Source: Adiantum capillus-veneris (lineage: Eukaryota > Streptophyta > Polypodiopsida > Polypodiales > Pteridaceae). Taken from it: a DNA stretch of 60,000 nucleotides. The stretch is from NCBI GenBank assembly GCA_014529385.2, contig CM043967.1, positions 134,365,182-134,425,181 of the forward strand. The letters are read 5' to 3'. Positions 34,865-45,907 of the stretch are shown in pieces. The position numbers and the translations under genes were made by a program. The notes below the pieces were generated by a model, which had not been told where the DNA came from, did not search any database, and saw nothing but the letters and a program-made list of their open reading frames with translations. Positions within the stretch are counted from its first letter, which is position 1; every line of letters begins with the position of its first letter.

Positions 34865-35160
34865 GTGGATTCTATGGGAGTGAAGCGTGCCAGGAACGAG
34901 GAGGCCTCTCAAAGAGAAGAGAAGATGAAAGGGAAGGTCGAGTGTAGCAAGCAAGCAGCTAAACCACGACGAAAAATAGACATCGTGGACTTCGCACTAG
35001 GTGAGTATGCAAAACCCTATGACTTAGTTCAGGATGTGTTAATGGAAGGCGTGAAGATAACTTGGCCCCAATTACTCTACCTTGCACCAAGGATGAGGAG
35101 GCAATGGACAAAAATGGTAAGTACCAGGAAATCAAGACCCAGGATAGCTGGGGCTATATT
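34865..35160 (+). pseudogene. RT-G linker before the RT, with large internal deletion
   Basis: Lys/Glu-rich frame ending KIDIVDFALGEYAKPYDLVQDV. Protease and the first two thirds of RT are absent: the text passes within about 100 bp to the D-D motif of RT. Confidence 0.6.
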
Positions 35161-36951
35161 TTCATAGATGATTTTTGCATCTATAGTTCACGAGCCCTTC
35201 ATTTAAGCAAAGTCTATGATGGCTTAACCAGGCTGCAAACCTTGGGTGTCCGGCTCAACGTGGATAAGTTTCACATTGGTGAAAGCAAAGTCACTCTCCT
35301 TGGCCATGTAATTTCAGCAAAAGGGATTGAGGCTGACCCTAGCAAGATCGAGGCCCTGGTATCTTTGTCGTCACCCACCACCGCTAAGCAAATGGTTTCT
35401 TTCCTTCAGCAGGTAAGATACTTAAGCAGGTTCATTCACTTGCTATCTCAAGTGGTCCTTCCCCTACAACAACTCACCCAGAGGGATGTCTTCTCGTGGA
35501 GTGAAGAGAATGAGCAACAGTTTACTGAGGTAAAGCAAATCCTAGCTAAGCTTCCCACCATTTCACCTCCTAAGTGGGATGAGCCATTTTATGTAAACCC
35601 CAGTGTAGGAAGTGATACACTCGGAGCCGTGCTAATGCAAAAGGACCCCCAAACTTCTTTCATGCGTCCTATTTACTTCTCTAGTCGTGTCATGACCCTG
35701 TCAGAGAAGGGATTTACCGAAGTAGAACACATGGTTCGGGCACTAATGTTTGCTACCACAAAGTTTCTCTCCTATCTCCTGCCTAGACCCTTTGTAATCT
35801 TGACAATGGAAGAGGTTTTCCCATATGTAATGCGACACATGGATGTCCCATCTAGGATCTCAAAGTGGTTAATTACATTACCTGAGTTTGACTACACCAT
35901 GCAAGTAGAAAACTCCACCAGGGCTAGTTTAGCGGGAATTCTCATGCATCGCCATTATGAGAAGAAGATGAAGGTCAACACGGAAGCAAAGGAAGAAACA
36001 CCAATGGTAGAGAGTCCTAGGCTAGAAAGAGCTCACTCTCTTTTCTTTGACGGAGCATACAAGAGAACAATGGACCAATCTGCAGCAGCTGGCATATTCA
36101 TTTTCAATGAGCAACAAGAAAGAGTACTCTCCATCGGGCAGTTATTACACGCCCACTCCAACAGTGAAGCAGAATATGTAGCCCTAATTCTTGGGTTGGA
36201 ACAATGTATTTCACAAGGAATTCAGTGCCTAAATGTATTTGGCAATGCTTTGCTTTTGATAAGGCAGATAAATGGCACCTGGGTTTGTAAGAATCAGGTT
36301 TTACTTGGTCAACTTTGCCAAGTTAAGGATCTTCTAATGAAGTTTGAAGCAGTGAAACTATTTCATGTCCCCAGAGCAGAAAATCAGGAGGTAGATTCTC
36401 TAGCCAAAGAAAGAATACAAGACGTTCCCGTAGGAGCCATCCAACTAAAGCTACCCCTCTTTCAAGGTAGTGATGCTATGCCTAATATCATCAGCTTTCT
36501 AGATACAAGAGAATGTCTGGAAGGATACACCAAAGGCCAGAAGCAGTGGCTGTTGAGGAAGGCTACTAGGTACCGCCTTGTAAACAACCACTTGTATTGT
36601 AATGGCAAGGATCAAATTCTAAGGCGGGTGCCAACCTCCCGTGAGATCACAGAGGTAATTTCAAGTTGCCATGATGGCGTTTGTGGCGGAAATTTTGCTC
36701 TAGATATCACCAGTAGGAAGATTCTACAAGCACGATACTCGTGGTCTAGTTTGAACAAGGATGTGCACCATTGGTGCAAAACATGCAAGGCTTGTCAAGT
36801 GACCAGTGATCGCACATTAACCTACGAGCCACAAAATCCTATCATCTCATATGGTCCATTTGAGAAATGGGGAATAGATGCAATCGGTCCTTTACCAAGG
36901 GCCCAATCAAGTAAATTGTACATCATAGTGGGTGTAGACTACATGACTTGA
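35062..36951 (+). CDS. pol: RT-G RT end, RNase H, second RNase H and integrase N-part (629-codon open frame)
   Basis: The longest open frame in the window, without a stop. From about residue 31: IFIDDFCIYSS (RT D-D), LLGHVISAKGIEADPSK, FSWSEENEQQF, RNase H GSDTLGAVLMQKDP and PIYFSSRVM, then the additional RNase H (SLFFDGAYKRTMDQSAAAG, NSEAEYVALILGLEQC, VFGNALLLIRQINGTW, DSLAKER) typical of Tat elements. The integrase zinc part CHDGVCGGN has its second His as Asn, with C-x2-C in WCKTCKACQ; core WGIDAIGPL follows. The first residues, up to about 30, precede recognisable homology. Autonomous activity is impossible without the RT palm and catalytic end of the integrase. Confidence 0.8.
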   Translation: MAPITLPCTKDEEAMDKNGKYQEIKTQDSWGYIFIDDFCIYSSRALHLSKVYDGLTRLQTLGVRLNVDKFHIGESKVTLLGHVISAKGIEADPSKIEALVSLSSPTTAKQMVSFLQQVRYLSRFIHLLSQVVLPLQQLTQRDVFSWSEENEQQFTEVKQILAKLPTISPPKWDEPFYVNPSVGSDTLGAVLMQKDPQTSFMRPIYFSSRVMTLSEKGFTEVEHMVRALMFATTKFLSYLLPRPFVILTMEEVFPYVMRHMDVPSRISKWLITLPEFDYTMQVENSTRASLAGILMHRHYEKKMKVNTEAKEETPMVESPRLERAHSLFFDGAYKRTMDQSAAAGIFIFNEQQERVLSIGQLLHAHSNSEAEYVALILGLEQCISQGIQCLNVFGNALLLIRQINGTWVCKNQVLLGQLCQVKDLLMKFEAVKLFHVPRAENQEVDSLAKERIQDVPVGAIQLKLPLFQGSDAMPNIISFLDTRECLEGYTKGQKQWLLRKATRYRLVNNHLYCNGKDQILRRVPTSREITEVISSCHDGVCGGNFALDITSRKILQARYSWSSLNKDVHHWCKTCKACQVTSDRTLTYEPQNPIISYGPFEKWGIDAIGPLPRAQSSKLYIIVGVDYMT

Positions 36952-37044
36952 TGGGCAGAAGCAACAGCCACCACCCGCATTACAGCCCAAGAGGTAGCAA
37001 TGTTCATTTCTGAGCACATCTGTTGCCGTTTTGTCACTCCTCTT
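36952..37044 (+). pseudogene. pol: RT-G integrase core, truncated
   Basis: After a TGA at 36949 the same frame continues WAEATATTRITAQEVAMFISEHICCRFVTPLEI and breaks off before the second catalytic Asp. Confidence 0.8.
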
Positions 37045-37113
37045 GAGATAGCGCCATTCGGCCCCCGATGTTTTAGAGGCCATTGGGGTTCGGGGTTTGC
37101 TTTGCTCTCGTCA
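37045..37113 (+). repeat. Second copy of an RT-G leader segment at its broken 3' end
   Basis: GCCATTCGGCC...GTTTTAGAGGCCAT...GGGGTTTGCTTTGCTC matches 33351-33412 with about ten differences. It joins the truncated integrase to RT-F sequence. Confidence 0.75.
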
Positions 37114-37165
37114 CCAGGATGGAAAGCAGAGGTTTGTTTTTGAGATCAGTCTCCAAGTGGGAGAT
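37114..37165 (+). other. RT-F 3' end with polypurine tract
   Basis: Resumed RT-F sequence; CCAAGTGGGAGAT directly before TGTTAAG is the usual copia purine tract. Confidence 0.8.
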
Positions 37166-37881
37166 TGTTAAGTATGGAGCCTGATTTACCCCTTGTAATT
37201 TTTTGTGGTAAAAGCTTACATTTGTAAGGACCCCATTATGAGGAGAAGCAATTGTGCGTGAAGAAAAATCACTCGCCGGAATTAAAAATTTTCACGGCGA
37301 AGAATCACGGGCAACTTTAGGGGACCTTTTTTTCCTTCGTCCGAATATTATGACCGAACGGCGGCCGAAAAGTGGTCGGAAAACAACCGGTCAGTTGGCC
37401 GGTGGGCCAGTTACGGAAGTCAATGGCTGGTGGCCGAATTCAAAAGCGGACTTGTCTTCTCAAGGACGGCCACACATGGGCAGATTGGAGAGTCCGATTT
37501 GGACTTATCTACACAAGGGCGGCTACACATGGCTGCCTCTCATGAGAGAGGGCAACCCTTTTGGCCTATAAAAGGAGGCCATTTCTACACATATTTCACA
37601 GTGTGAAGTTGATGCAACAAGGTGGGTGTGAGGTGGTAAGAGTGAAGCAAGGCAGGAGCTCTATTAAGGGTATAATCCCTTTGTAAACTACTTCTTGTTT
37701 TGAAGTACTAAAGCCATTGAGTGGCTGCTTTCTCGTGGACATAGCCCACATTGGGTGAACCATGTATATCGTGTGTACTCTCTCTCTGTCTCTACTCTAT
37801 AATCTCTTGTGTGTGAAATCTATCTCTCTCCATTAAGTAATCTACTCAAATATCTATTTAGCTACGTATTATTTCCTAACA
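37166..37881 (+). repeat. RT-F 3' LTR (716 bp)
   Basis: Same ends and order as 26311-27100, with a much shorter CT array. The forward frame 37254-37571 corresponds to 26514-26777 in the other LTR; both are read-through of LTR text, not genes. Confidence 0.92.
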
Positions 37882-37886
37882 GTCTA

Positions 37887-40196
37887 TGCCAGGCAAAGGC
37901 ATCAAGCAAGTGCAGTGCAGAAGACTAGGACAGGTGCCAAGGACCTGGGCAGCCAAAGGATAGTGGAAAAGAATGTCTAAAGCGGTTTTTAGACCAAAAG
38001 TGCTGCGGGATGGTCCAGATGGGATGGAAGATGAAGGTGTTCAAAATGCCAAGTCATCACTCTGAAGTGAAGTGTTCAGCCTGCTCTAGAAGCCGGTCCA
38101 GACGGCTAATCAAACGGAGCCCCCGTGTGCAAGATACTGAAGTTTAAAGGTGGAGTGTGTAGCAGATCCCCGACAGGTAGGGCAGCTGGGGATAAGTGGC
38201 CGAGGAAAGTGTTAGTGGATGCATGTGTGGAGCTTGAGTTATGCCGCATGCCTGTCTTCTCGGATTGCGAATCAAAGCTCTGGTTAGCAAGTTATGGTCG
38301 TTTGAAATTTTCCCGGGGACTGGGTCTGAGCCCTTGATAGCATTGGAGGATGTGCCATCTGGTATCCTTTTGGTCTCGCCAATGTTCTCGATGATAGTAT
38401 GCACTATGTGGAGCTAACACAAATCGACGGCGCGTCAATCGGGTACTCGGTCAATAAGATACGACAAGATCAAATTGGGGGCATTTGGCGGTGAAAAGTT
38501 TGCAGATAGTTTTTCCTATTTTTTGTGGCCTTGGATAACAAGCTCAAAGAATTCCAAGGGCGGTGACATCTTTACGGTCCAGGACCCGCACGACAAAGAT
38601 TCATCACAGCTTGGCGGCTCAAACTTTTGACCATCGAGTAAAATACGGGGATCGAGAAAAGGAAGGCAAAAAAAGGATTTTTTAAAGTCAAAATGGTGGG
38701 TTTTTTGAGGCCTTGGAGGCCATTCTAAAAGCGAATGCCCCAAAAATTGCCACGTGGCATCGAGATTGACCCACATGCACTGCTCAACAAAAATGAAGCG
38801 GGCTACTTAGCCTGGGCCGTGAGCCACAATAAGGACACAAAGGGGGAGAGAGAGGGGAGCTCCCTCACCACGTGAGCTCGTGGTGGTGGCTATGGAGTCA
38901 GAGGGGGGCGGCTCTGCACGGCGCTACGTGTGGCAGATTTTGGCCAGGCAGAGCGGCGCGGTGGCACGCGCCCGCATGAGGAAGGTGGTCGACAATGTCC
39001 ACTGATCACGTGGCAGGCCCTGATGAGGGGATCGTTCCCTAAGCACCATTTTGGAGAGGGAGAGAGGAGTCATTAGCGACCTCGCAAATGCCCCCATCCC
39101 CCTTGCATGAGAGGGGTGTGTCCCAGAGGGCTGAAAGGAAAGGAGCAAAATAGCCTGCAAGGGGAGGGTCTTGCAGTGGGACAATGAGCATAGAAAGAGA
39201 GAGAGAGCCCAAAGGCGACCAAGAGAACTAAATGCAAGGAGACCAATGGGCCCATTTCAAACGCCATCCGAGCAAAGAGCAAGGGCCAGCCGAGCAAAGG
39301 CCAAGGCAAGAGCAAAGGTAAGGTAGGACCAAATACAGAGAGGGAAAATAGAGAGGGAGAAGGCTGGTAAAGGGTAGGTCAAAAGATCCGGACAAAAGGT
39401 GGCCAAAGGTCAAAGCTAGGACAAAAGAGTAGTGCAAAATGGTAGCCCCAAAGGAGTAAAAAATGAAGGAAAAGTATAAAAAATAAAAAAGTACCATGGG
39501 GCAATAGCAACCTCGCTAATGCCCCCCCTCCCCCCAAGTGCAAAAGAGAGAGAAGGAAAGTCCAGAAGGAAAAAAAGCAAACTGGCTACCCCTTCCAAAA
39601 ATACCAAATTAGGATGCCAAATGGACCAATTAAATTGTAAATTCCAAAATTAAAGGCCCCCCTATAAAAGTCAAAATTGGATCAAATTAGGGGCTTTTTT
39701 GGTGCCGTTTAAAGCCTGCAAGGCGGAGTTCTTTGATAGATCAACCCCTTTGTAACTTTTTCTTGAAAATGGACATAGTGATGGCAATGCAAGCCAGTGT
39801 ATATGATTTTTGAAGTGCAATCAAGTCACCGTTGCCCCTGATTGTTGTTGTTTCCCCTTCCCCCCTTGTCTTTTTCATGCTCTCGATCATGTTTCCCCTG
39901 GGTGCCGGTTGTGTGGAAGTATGTTCCCCCCCGGACCGACGGTGTTTTGTGTGAGAGAGTGAGATTAAGCGGTTGTGAGCGTGTGTAAGGGTGGAGACAG
40001 GCTGTGGCAGTAGGTCTACGTTGTGTGGTGGGTTTGTGGAGTCTGTGAGCAATGGAAATTGAGCAGGGGGTGGTCTGCGAGTATAAAGTGTATTTTTTAA
40101 GGTGTTTTCCGAGAGGATATGGGTGTTGTGGATACCCTAAGCTATAGAGAAGTCCTTGTGTTTGTGACGGGTGTGTCCCCCCATTCTCCCTCTCCA
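37887..40196 (+). repeat. RT-D 3' LTR, remainder
   Basis: Continues TGCCAGGCAAAGG where 26310 stopped (one GTCTA copy is duplication) and ends CCCTCTCCA. TATAAAA at 39663-39669. About 45 bp near 39040-39090 (GCGACCTCGCAAATGCCCCC) are absent from the 5' LTR and resemble 39503-39530, a local duplication. Confidence 0.85.
39663..39669 (+). promoter_or_regulatory. RT-D LTR TATA box (3' copy)
   Basis: TATAAAA in CCCCCTATAAAAGTC; degenerate in the 5' LTR (TATACCA at 19452). Confidence 0.65.
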
Positions 40197-40787
40197 ACAT
40201 GTAGATAGCATGCCCTGAAGACCAATGATGGGAGCTAGAGCTTTCGCAAAATGGGGTATAGATTTTCTTGGGTCAATACAGCCACCTGCTTATAGAATCC
40301 AAGCTCAATATATCATTGTAGCTATGGATTATTTGACAAAGTGGGCCGAGGCTAAAGAAACTCAAAAGAATGATGCCAGAACCACCGCCGCATTCTTTTA
40401 TGAGTATGTGTTCACAAGATATGGACTGCCAGTAGAAATTGTTAGTGATAGGGGAACTCATTTCCTTAATGAGGTAATCAAGTATTTTCTTAATCAATTT
40501 AAGGCCATCCATAAAAAATCAACTTCCTATCACCCACAAGAAAACGGGCAAGCTGAGCATACAAATAAAATTCTTACCTCGGTATTGACAAAAGTGGTTA
40601 GTTCCGGAAGGACAGAATGGGAAATGAATCTCCATGCATCTCTATGGGCTTATCGAGTTTCATTCAAAACAACTTTAAATGATACACCCTTTAATCTTGT
40701 TTATGGTCTCGATGCCATATTGCCAATAGAGTTTCTATAGTCGACACTAAGGGTAGCTAAAGATCTTGAGAGGACTGGAGATGAATT
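40197..40787 (+). pseudogene. pol: RT-C integrase catalytic core (second segment)
   Basis: Resumes after RT-D. From 40225 one frame of 171 codons: GARAFAKWGIDFLGSI (first Asp), YIIVAMDYLTKWAEA, IVSDRGTHF (second Asp), TSYHPQENGQAEHTNKI (Glu), LWAYRVSFKTT and FNLVYGLDAILPIEF. All three catalytic residues and spacing are normal. A stop at 40738 precedes STLRVAKDLERTGDEF, where RT-H begins. Confidence 0.9.
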
Positions 40788-40998
40788 TGTTGGAATTAGG
40801 GTTGCAAAGAAACGTACACAGCTTGGAGAAGATGAAGGAAGCTCAAGGCACACAATAGAGAGTGTGTTACTTAGTGTGCAATGGAAAGATTGATAGCCCT
40901 AGAGTGATGGGCGTATATACAATGCACGGGGGAAAAAACCTCCTAAAGAGGGAAAAATTGCCCCGGCAGTCCTAGTGTGTTCACACACATCACTACCA
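40788..40998 (-). repeat. RT-H 3' LTR (211 bp)
   Basis: On the minus strand TGGTAGTGATGTGTG...TAATTCCAACA. TATATA at 40914-40919. Confidence 0.92.
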
Positions 40999-41050
40999 AT
41001 GGTAACAAATCCCCCCTGGAGTGATGCGGTGAAGGAGAGCTGGCACATGA

Positions 41051-42244
41051 TCAGTCCACAAAGGGGAGTAAGCCCAAAGCTTTGCGGAAAGCTTCAAGAT
41101 TCTCACGATACAATGCCTTTGTGAAAACATATGCAAGGTTGTCCTGTGTTGGCACATAATCCAAGCTGATCTCTCCTACTGAGAGCCTCTCCCTGACATA
41201 GTGGTAATGCACCTCAATGGGCTTTGTGCGAGCATGAAAAATTGGGTTCCTCGCAACTGCCAATGCACTCTGACTCTCAGTGTAGAAAGCGTTGGCAGTG
41301 TCTTGCCCAATACCCAAATCAGCCATAAGGCGTTTGAGCCATACACAGTCAACCGTAGCTGTGAAGACTGCCTTGTACTCAGCCTCACAACTCAAAGTGG
41401 CCACATTAGGTTGCTTCTTTCTCAACCATGATATACATGAACTGACAAGCATGAAACAAAAACCACTTGTGGACACTCGCGTGTCAAAACAACCAACCCA
41501 ATCTAAGTCCGAAAAAGCATGTAAGTCTGGCGACAATGATCCCCCCTTGGGATAAACCAAGTCAAGGTGTAAAGTGCCACTAAGGTAGCGGAAAATCCTC
41601 TTCACAGCCTGCCAATGCTTAGACCATGCGTTATGCATGAATCTGCTGACTTGTGAGACTGCAAACTGAATATCTAGCCTCGTCTTGCATACATAAAGGA
41701 GGCAGCCAGCAGTAGTTTGGTAAAGAGTGACATCAGCAGGATCGCCAGCATCATGTAGACTCAACTTCAAACCTATTTCCATGGGAGTGGCAATAGGTTT
41801 GCAATCCTCGAGTCCAAACTTACATAGCAATGTCTCTATGTAACTTTTCTGACACAAGTCAATACCATCATCACACTGCTTAAACTGTATACCCAAGTAA
41901 TGATGCAACAGCCCCAAATCTTTCATCTTGAAAGTAGCATTCAAATCAGCATAAAATTCAGCAATATGCCTCTCATTTGGTCCAGTGATCAGCAAATCAT
42001 CAACATAAAGAACCACAATGAGATGTACATCACCCTCACGCTTTACATACAATGTACTTTCTGTTGGACTGTTACGAAAGCCTCGTTTAACCAAATGAGT
42101 GTCAAATTTCTCACACCAGGCACGAGTAGATTGCTTCAACCCACACAAAGCCTTCTTACATTTGCACAGTTTGTCCTCTTGTCCTTTTATGACAAAACCG
42201 CGAGGCTGCGTTACATAAACTTCCTCAAATATGTCACCATTCAA
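41051..42244 (-). pseudogene. pol: RT-H reverse transcriptase C-terminal half and RNase H
   Basis: 397 open codons. CGLKQSTRAWCEKFDTHL, VLYVDDLLITG (Y-V-D-D) and MKDLGLLHHYLGIQF; RNase H has FSDLDWVGCFDTRVSTSGF, SCEAEYKAVFTATVDCVW and TESQSALAVARNP, followed by RTKPIEVHYHYVRE and a normal C terminus. The upstream RT is in another frame, so this is an isolated fragment. Confidence 0.9.
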
Positions 42245-42990
42245 GAAAGCAGTAACAATGTCTGATTGATGTATATCCTAACGAGAATGAGCTGCCAATG
42301 CACATAGAAAATTCACAGTAGTCATACAACAAGTGGGAGAAAAGTCTCTTCATAATCTATGCTTTTTTGTTGTGCATAACCCTTTGCAACAAGTCGAGCC
42401 TTATGGCAATCGATCCTACCATCCGGCTTGCATTTCAACTTCTGAACCCACTTTGTAACAATGGCCTTTTTGCGAGGAGGAAAATCACATAAATTCCATG
42501 TGTCATTTTCTATAAGTGCATCATATTCTGATTGCATGGCAGCTATCCAATTTTTTGAATTTTGTGCTTCATCAAAAGACAGAGGCTCCTCAACATCATG
42601 TAAGCTAGACACAGGCAAAGCATAACAATCTAATGCATAAGATGCATGGCGAGAGCTTGAACGAGTATGATTAGACAAAGGTGCATCCAATTTACTGTCA
42701 TGCAAAGTGTGCACTAGCCATTTGGGCATACCTCTAGCCTGCTCATTTTCAGGCCTTTCCTCATCAAGTACATCATGTACATCTACATCAGTAATAGGCT
42801 GATCTTTAACATTTTCAGAAACCCCCATAGGCTGTACGTTTGCCTCATTGGAAATTACATTCGTATTTCCACCACTGAAAAGAGGCAACAAAGTGTCATC
42901 AATGTCCTGTGAGCTTACATTACTGTCTCTAGTACATGACAGCAAGGGCTGAAAAGAATCTTCCACAAACACTACATCCCGTGAAACCAA
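42245..42990 (-). pseudogene. pol: RT-H integrase-RT linker and RT N-terminal half
   Basis: Acidic linker from 42990, then WIAAMQSEYDALIENDTW, KWVQKLKCKPDGRI and LVAKGYAQQKSIDYEETF, ending in a frameshift near 42322. The stretch 42245-42330 carries QSDIVTAFLNGD (motif A Asp) with a TAG where Trp is expected. Confidence 0.85.
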
Positions 42991-44494
42991 AATACGTTCT
43001 GTTTATGGATGATACAACTTGTAACCTTTGCTTTCAGCACTATAACCAACAAAAATACATTTGAGAGCCTTATCATCCAATTTTCTGTGTTGTGTTTGTG
43101 GCACCAAAGCATATGCCAAACAGCCAAAAACACGCATGTGCTCAATAGAAGGCTTTCTATCATGCCATGCTTCATATGGATTAATAGACTAAAAAGCTTT
43201 CGTAGGAAACCTGTTAAGTACATAAGTGGCACACATGATGGCCTCAAGCCAAAAAGAATGTGGCAAAGCTTGACTTTTGACCATACATCGTGCCATTTCC
43301 GTAAGTGACCTATTTTTCCTCTCAGCAACACCATTTTGTTGAGGTGTATAAGGCACTATACATTGGTGTTTTATCCCATGACTAGCCAGAAATACATTAA
43401 ATTCATGAGACATATACTTCCCCCCCTCGATCGGAACGGAGGGTGCCCATGGTACATTTCGAGACATTTTCAGCCATAGCCAAAAACTGTCTGAAGCACA
43501 TAAAAACTTTGGACTTATCTCTAAGAGGAAATACCCATGCATGCCTAGAGTAATCATCAATGAAATTCATGAAGTACAGGTAATTGCCCAAGGACGGAGT
43601 TTGCATGGGCCCACAAACATCACTATGCACAAGCTGCAACCTGCATGTGGCCCGAACTGAACCATCCTTTGGAAACTTAGAACGCTGCATCTTACCCAAA
43701 ATACAGTCTTCACAAACATGTTTGACAGGTGCTTCAAGAGGCGGCAAAGAAGCAACCATATCAGATTTCTGCAAACGCAATAAACTGGAAAAATTAAGAT
43801 GACCAAAACGTGCATGCCAAAGTTTTGCATCTGAAATAGCCCTTGAATCTGCAACAGCATTTGCAAAATTTTGTCCACACTTGTCATACAAAGTGAGATT
43901 ATACATCCCACGGCACAAAAGGCTTGATGCAACAATTTCATCACCAAAACTGAGATCATGAATTGTACATCTGTCATCCACAAATTTGACTACAAGTCCA
44001 AGTCTAGCAAGTGTGGATACAGACAAGAGATTCTTCTTGATCCCAGGTACATAAAGTACATCAACAAGTGTGAAAGAACTGCCATTAGCAGCAGTAAGCA
44101 CAATCTTTCCAACTCCCTGAACTGTATAAGAGGCATTGTTGGCACAAGTGACTAAATTCCCATGAGTGACAGACTCGAGAGAGGTAAACAATTCACGATG
44201 TGAGGTAATGTGCTTTGTATCACCACTTTCAAAATACCACACATGTGAATATGCAGCAACTGACAAGCATGCATCATGGACAACAGGATTGTAAGTGCAC
44301 TCTGTGCTAAAAGCCCATTCTGCATCAACATCAGCATTACAGTCTCCTTTCACAGAAGACTCAACAATGGCTGCATTTGTAGTGGAACCAGCATTTGCAG
44401 TGGAACCACCCTCTTTCTTCTTAGCCTCTTTGGCCTTCGACTTAGGACACGACTTGATCACATGATCATTAGCTTTACAATAATGGCAACGCAT
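42991..44494 (-). pseudogene. pol: RT-H zinc knuckle, protease and integrase
   Basis: From 44494: knuckle CHYCKANDHVIKSC, protease loop WYFESGDTKHIT in which the catalytic Asp is Glu, integrase zinc part HARFGHLNF and CEDCILGKM, core VHSDVCGPM, LRSDRGGEV and, after a frameshift near 43400-43440, QQNGVAERKNRS, so the D-D-E triad is present across frames. The first frame is 363 codons. A further frameshift near 43200 precedes the GFxRK-like end. Confidence 0.88.
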
Positions 44495-45335
44495 CTTCTT
44501 TTTGCCCTTATCACCAGAATTTCCAGACGAATTGCTGCCAGCAAAAGCATTAGGAGCAGAATTTCTTCCACTCGCAATAGAACCATAAGAAGTGGCTGCA
44601 TTGCTGTTACCACCCTTCTTTGAGAAGCAATAAAAGCATATTCAACTGCACGCGGCCTAGTCCTGTTTTTTCTGGAAAGTGACTCTTGAAAGAGCAATGT
44701 GCATAATGCATCAAACTTGACAACTTCAGGATTTCCTTGGGTCATAAGTCTCCAGGTACTAGCAAAAGTCTGGTAAGAATTTGCTAAGGCGTCAAGAACA
44801 GTCTACACTAGGGAACTGTCTGAAATGACTTCACCTGCATAATGAGTTGCTCACTGATATCATTGACACTAGCAAGGAAAGTGTCCATATCATCTTCCTC
44901 ATGCATAATCTTCGACTCCAGCTCTTTACGCAGCAAAGAAATTTTAGCCTCATTGTGACTTGCATAAATATCAGCCAAAATAACCCAAGCCTATTTTGCA
45001 GATTTTTCTAAATGGATGTGAGGAACAATGGTGCGCTTCACAGACAACACAATCAATGCATGAGCTTGCGCATCGTTAACATCCCAACGAGCTTGTTCTG
45101 TCGTAGGCAAAACAACTCTAATAGCAGCAATCCTTGCAGCAAGACCTGCAACATCCTCAACATCGCCTACATCCTCAGAACCAGGACGTACATCAATGCC
45201 CTACAGAATGTTCTAGACGCCCTTTGACACAAGAACATGTTGCATCATATAAGCCCACATAGGGTAATTGTCCCCATCCAACCTGTCCTCAGCAGCAAAC
45301 ATCTTGAACACATCTGTGTTGTTGTTGTCAGCCAT
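44495..45335 (-). pseudogene. gag: RT-H gag
   Basis: Starts MADNNNTDVFKMF at 45335 (an upstream in-frame Met at 45398 lies closer to the LTR and lacks similarity). RLDGDNYPMWAYMMQHVLVSKGV is typical of copia Gag. Two TAG codons near 45213 and 45203 replace expected Trp and Gln. LTQGNPEVVKFDAL-type end near 44745, then Asn/Ser-rich sequence to the knuckle. Confidence 0.8.
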
Positions 45336-45680
45336 GGTAAATGCTGCACCTGATGTGAAAACTGCCCAAAAATAGGAGAAATGGAACGGGAACAACAAGT
45401 GCTATATAGCACAAACCGTAGAAGACTATAAGGCACCTATTATGAAAAAAATGGCATCGACAAAAATTTTGCACAAAATGACAAAATTGCATGTGCAGAC
45501 CTACCTGTAGTGAAAACCGAGGCCGAAATGAGCCCAAATCAAAAATCTGAGCAGACCAACCTCTACGAGCACTCCCAAAATATTTGTCGACTTGCGAACG
45601 CTTGCCAAACCTCACTATAATCAGAGAAAGTGAGCAGGTGTGTACTGGAGTAGCTGGCGACTAAGCCCGGGAGGACGTAA

Positions 45681-45696
45681 CCTGCTCTGATCCAAT
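45681..45696 (-). other. RT-H primer binding site
   Basis: Minus strand ATTGGATCAGAGCAGG after the LTR end AACA; an iMet-type site lacking one base compared with TGGTATCAGAGC. Confidence 0.75.
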
Positions 45697-45907
45697 TGTT
45701 GGAATTAGGGTTGCAAAGAAACGTACACATCTTGGAGAAGACAAAGGAAGCTCAAGGCACACAATAGAGAGTGTGTTACTTAGTGTGCAATGGAAATATT
45801 GATAGCCCTAGAGTGATGGGCGTATATACAATGCACGGGGGAAAAAACCTCCTTAAGAGGGAAAAAATGCCCCGGCGGTCCTAGTGTGTTCACACACATC
45901 ACTACCA
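45697..45907 (-). repeat. RT-H 5' LTR (211 bp)
   Basis: Same ends as 40788-40998 with 7 substitutions and no indel. TATATA at 45823-45828 on the plus strand, promoter directed leftward. Confidence 0.92.

Larger units (their letters stand above)
40788..45907 (-). mobile_element. RT-H: Ty1/copia retrotransposon in the RT-C integrase
   Basis: Complete outline on the minus strand: 5' LTR 45697-45907, primer site, gag, protease, integrase, RT, RNase H and 3' LTR 40788-40998. Flanks GAATT and CATGT are not a target duplication. The LTRs are both 211 bp and differ at 7 positions by eye. Confidence 0.92.
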
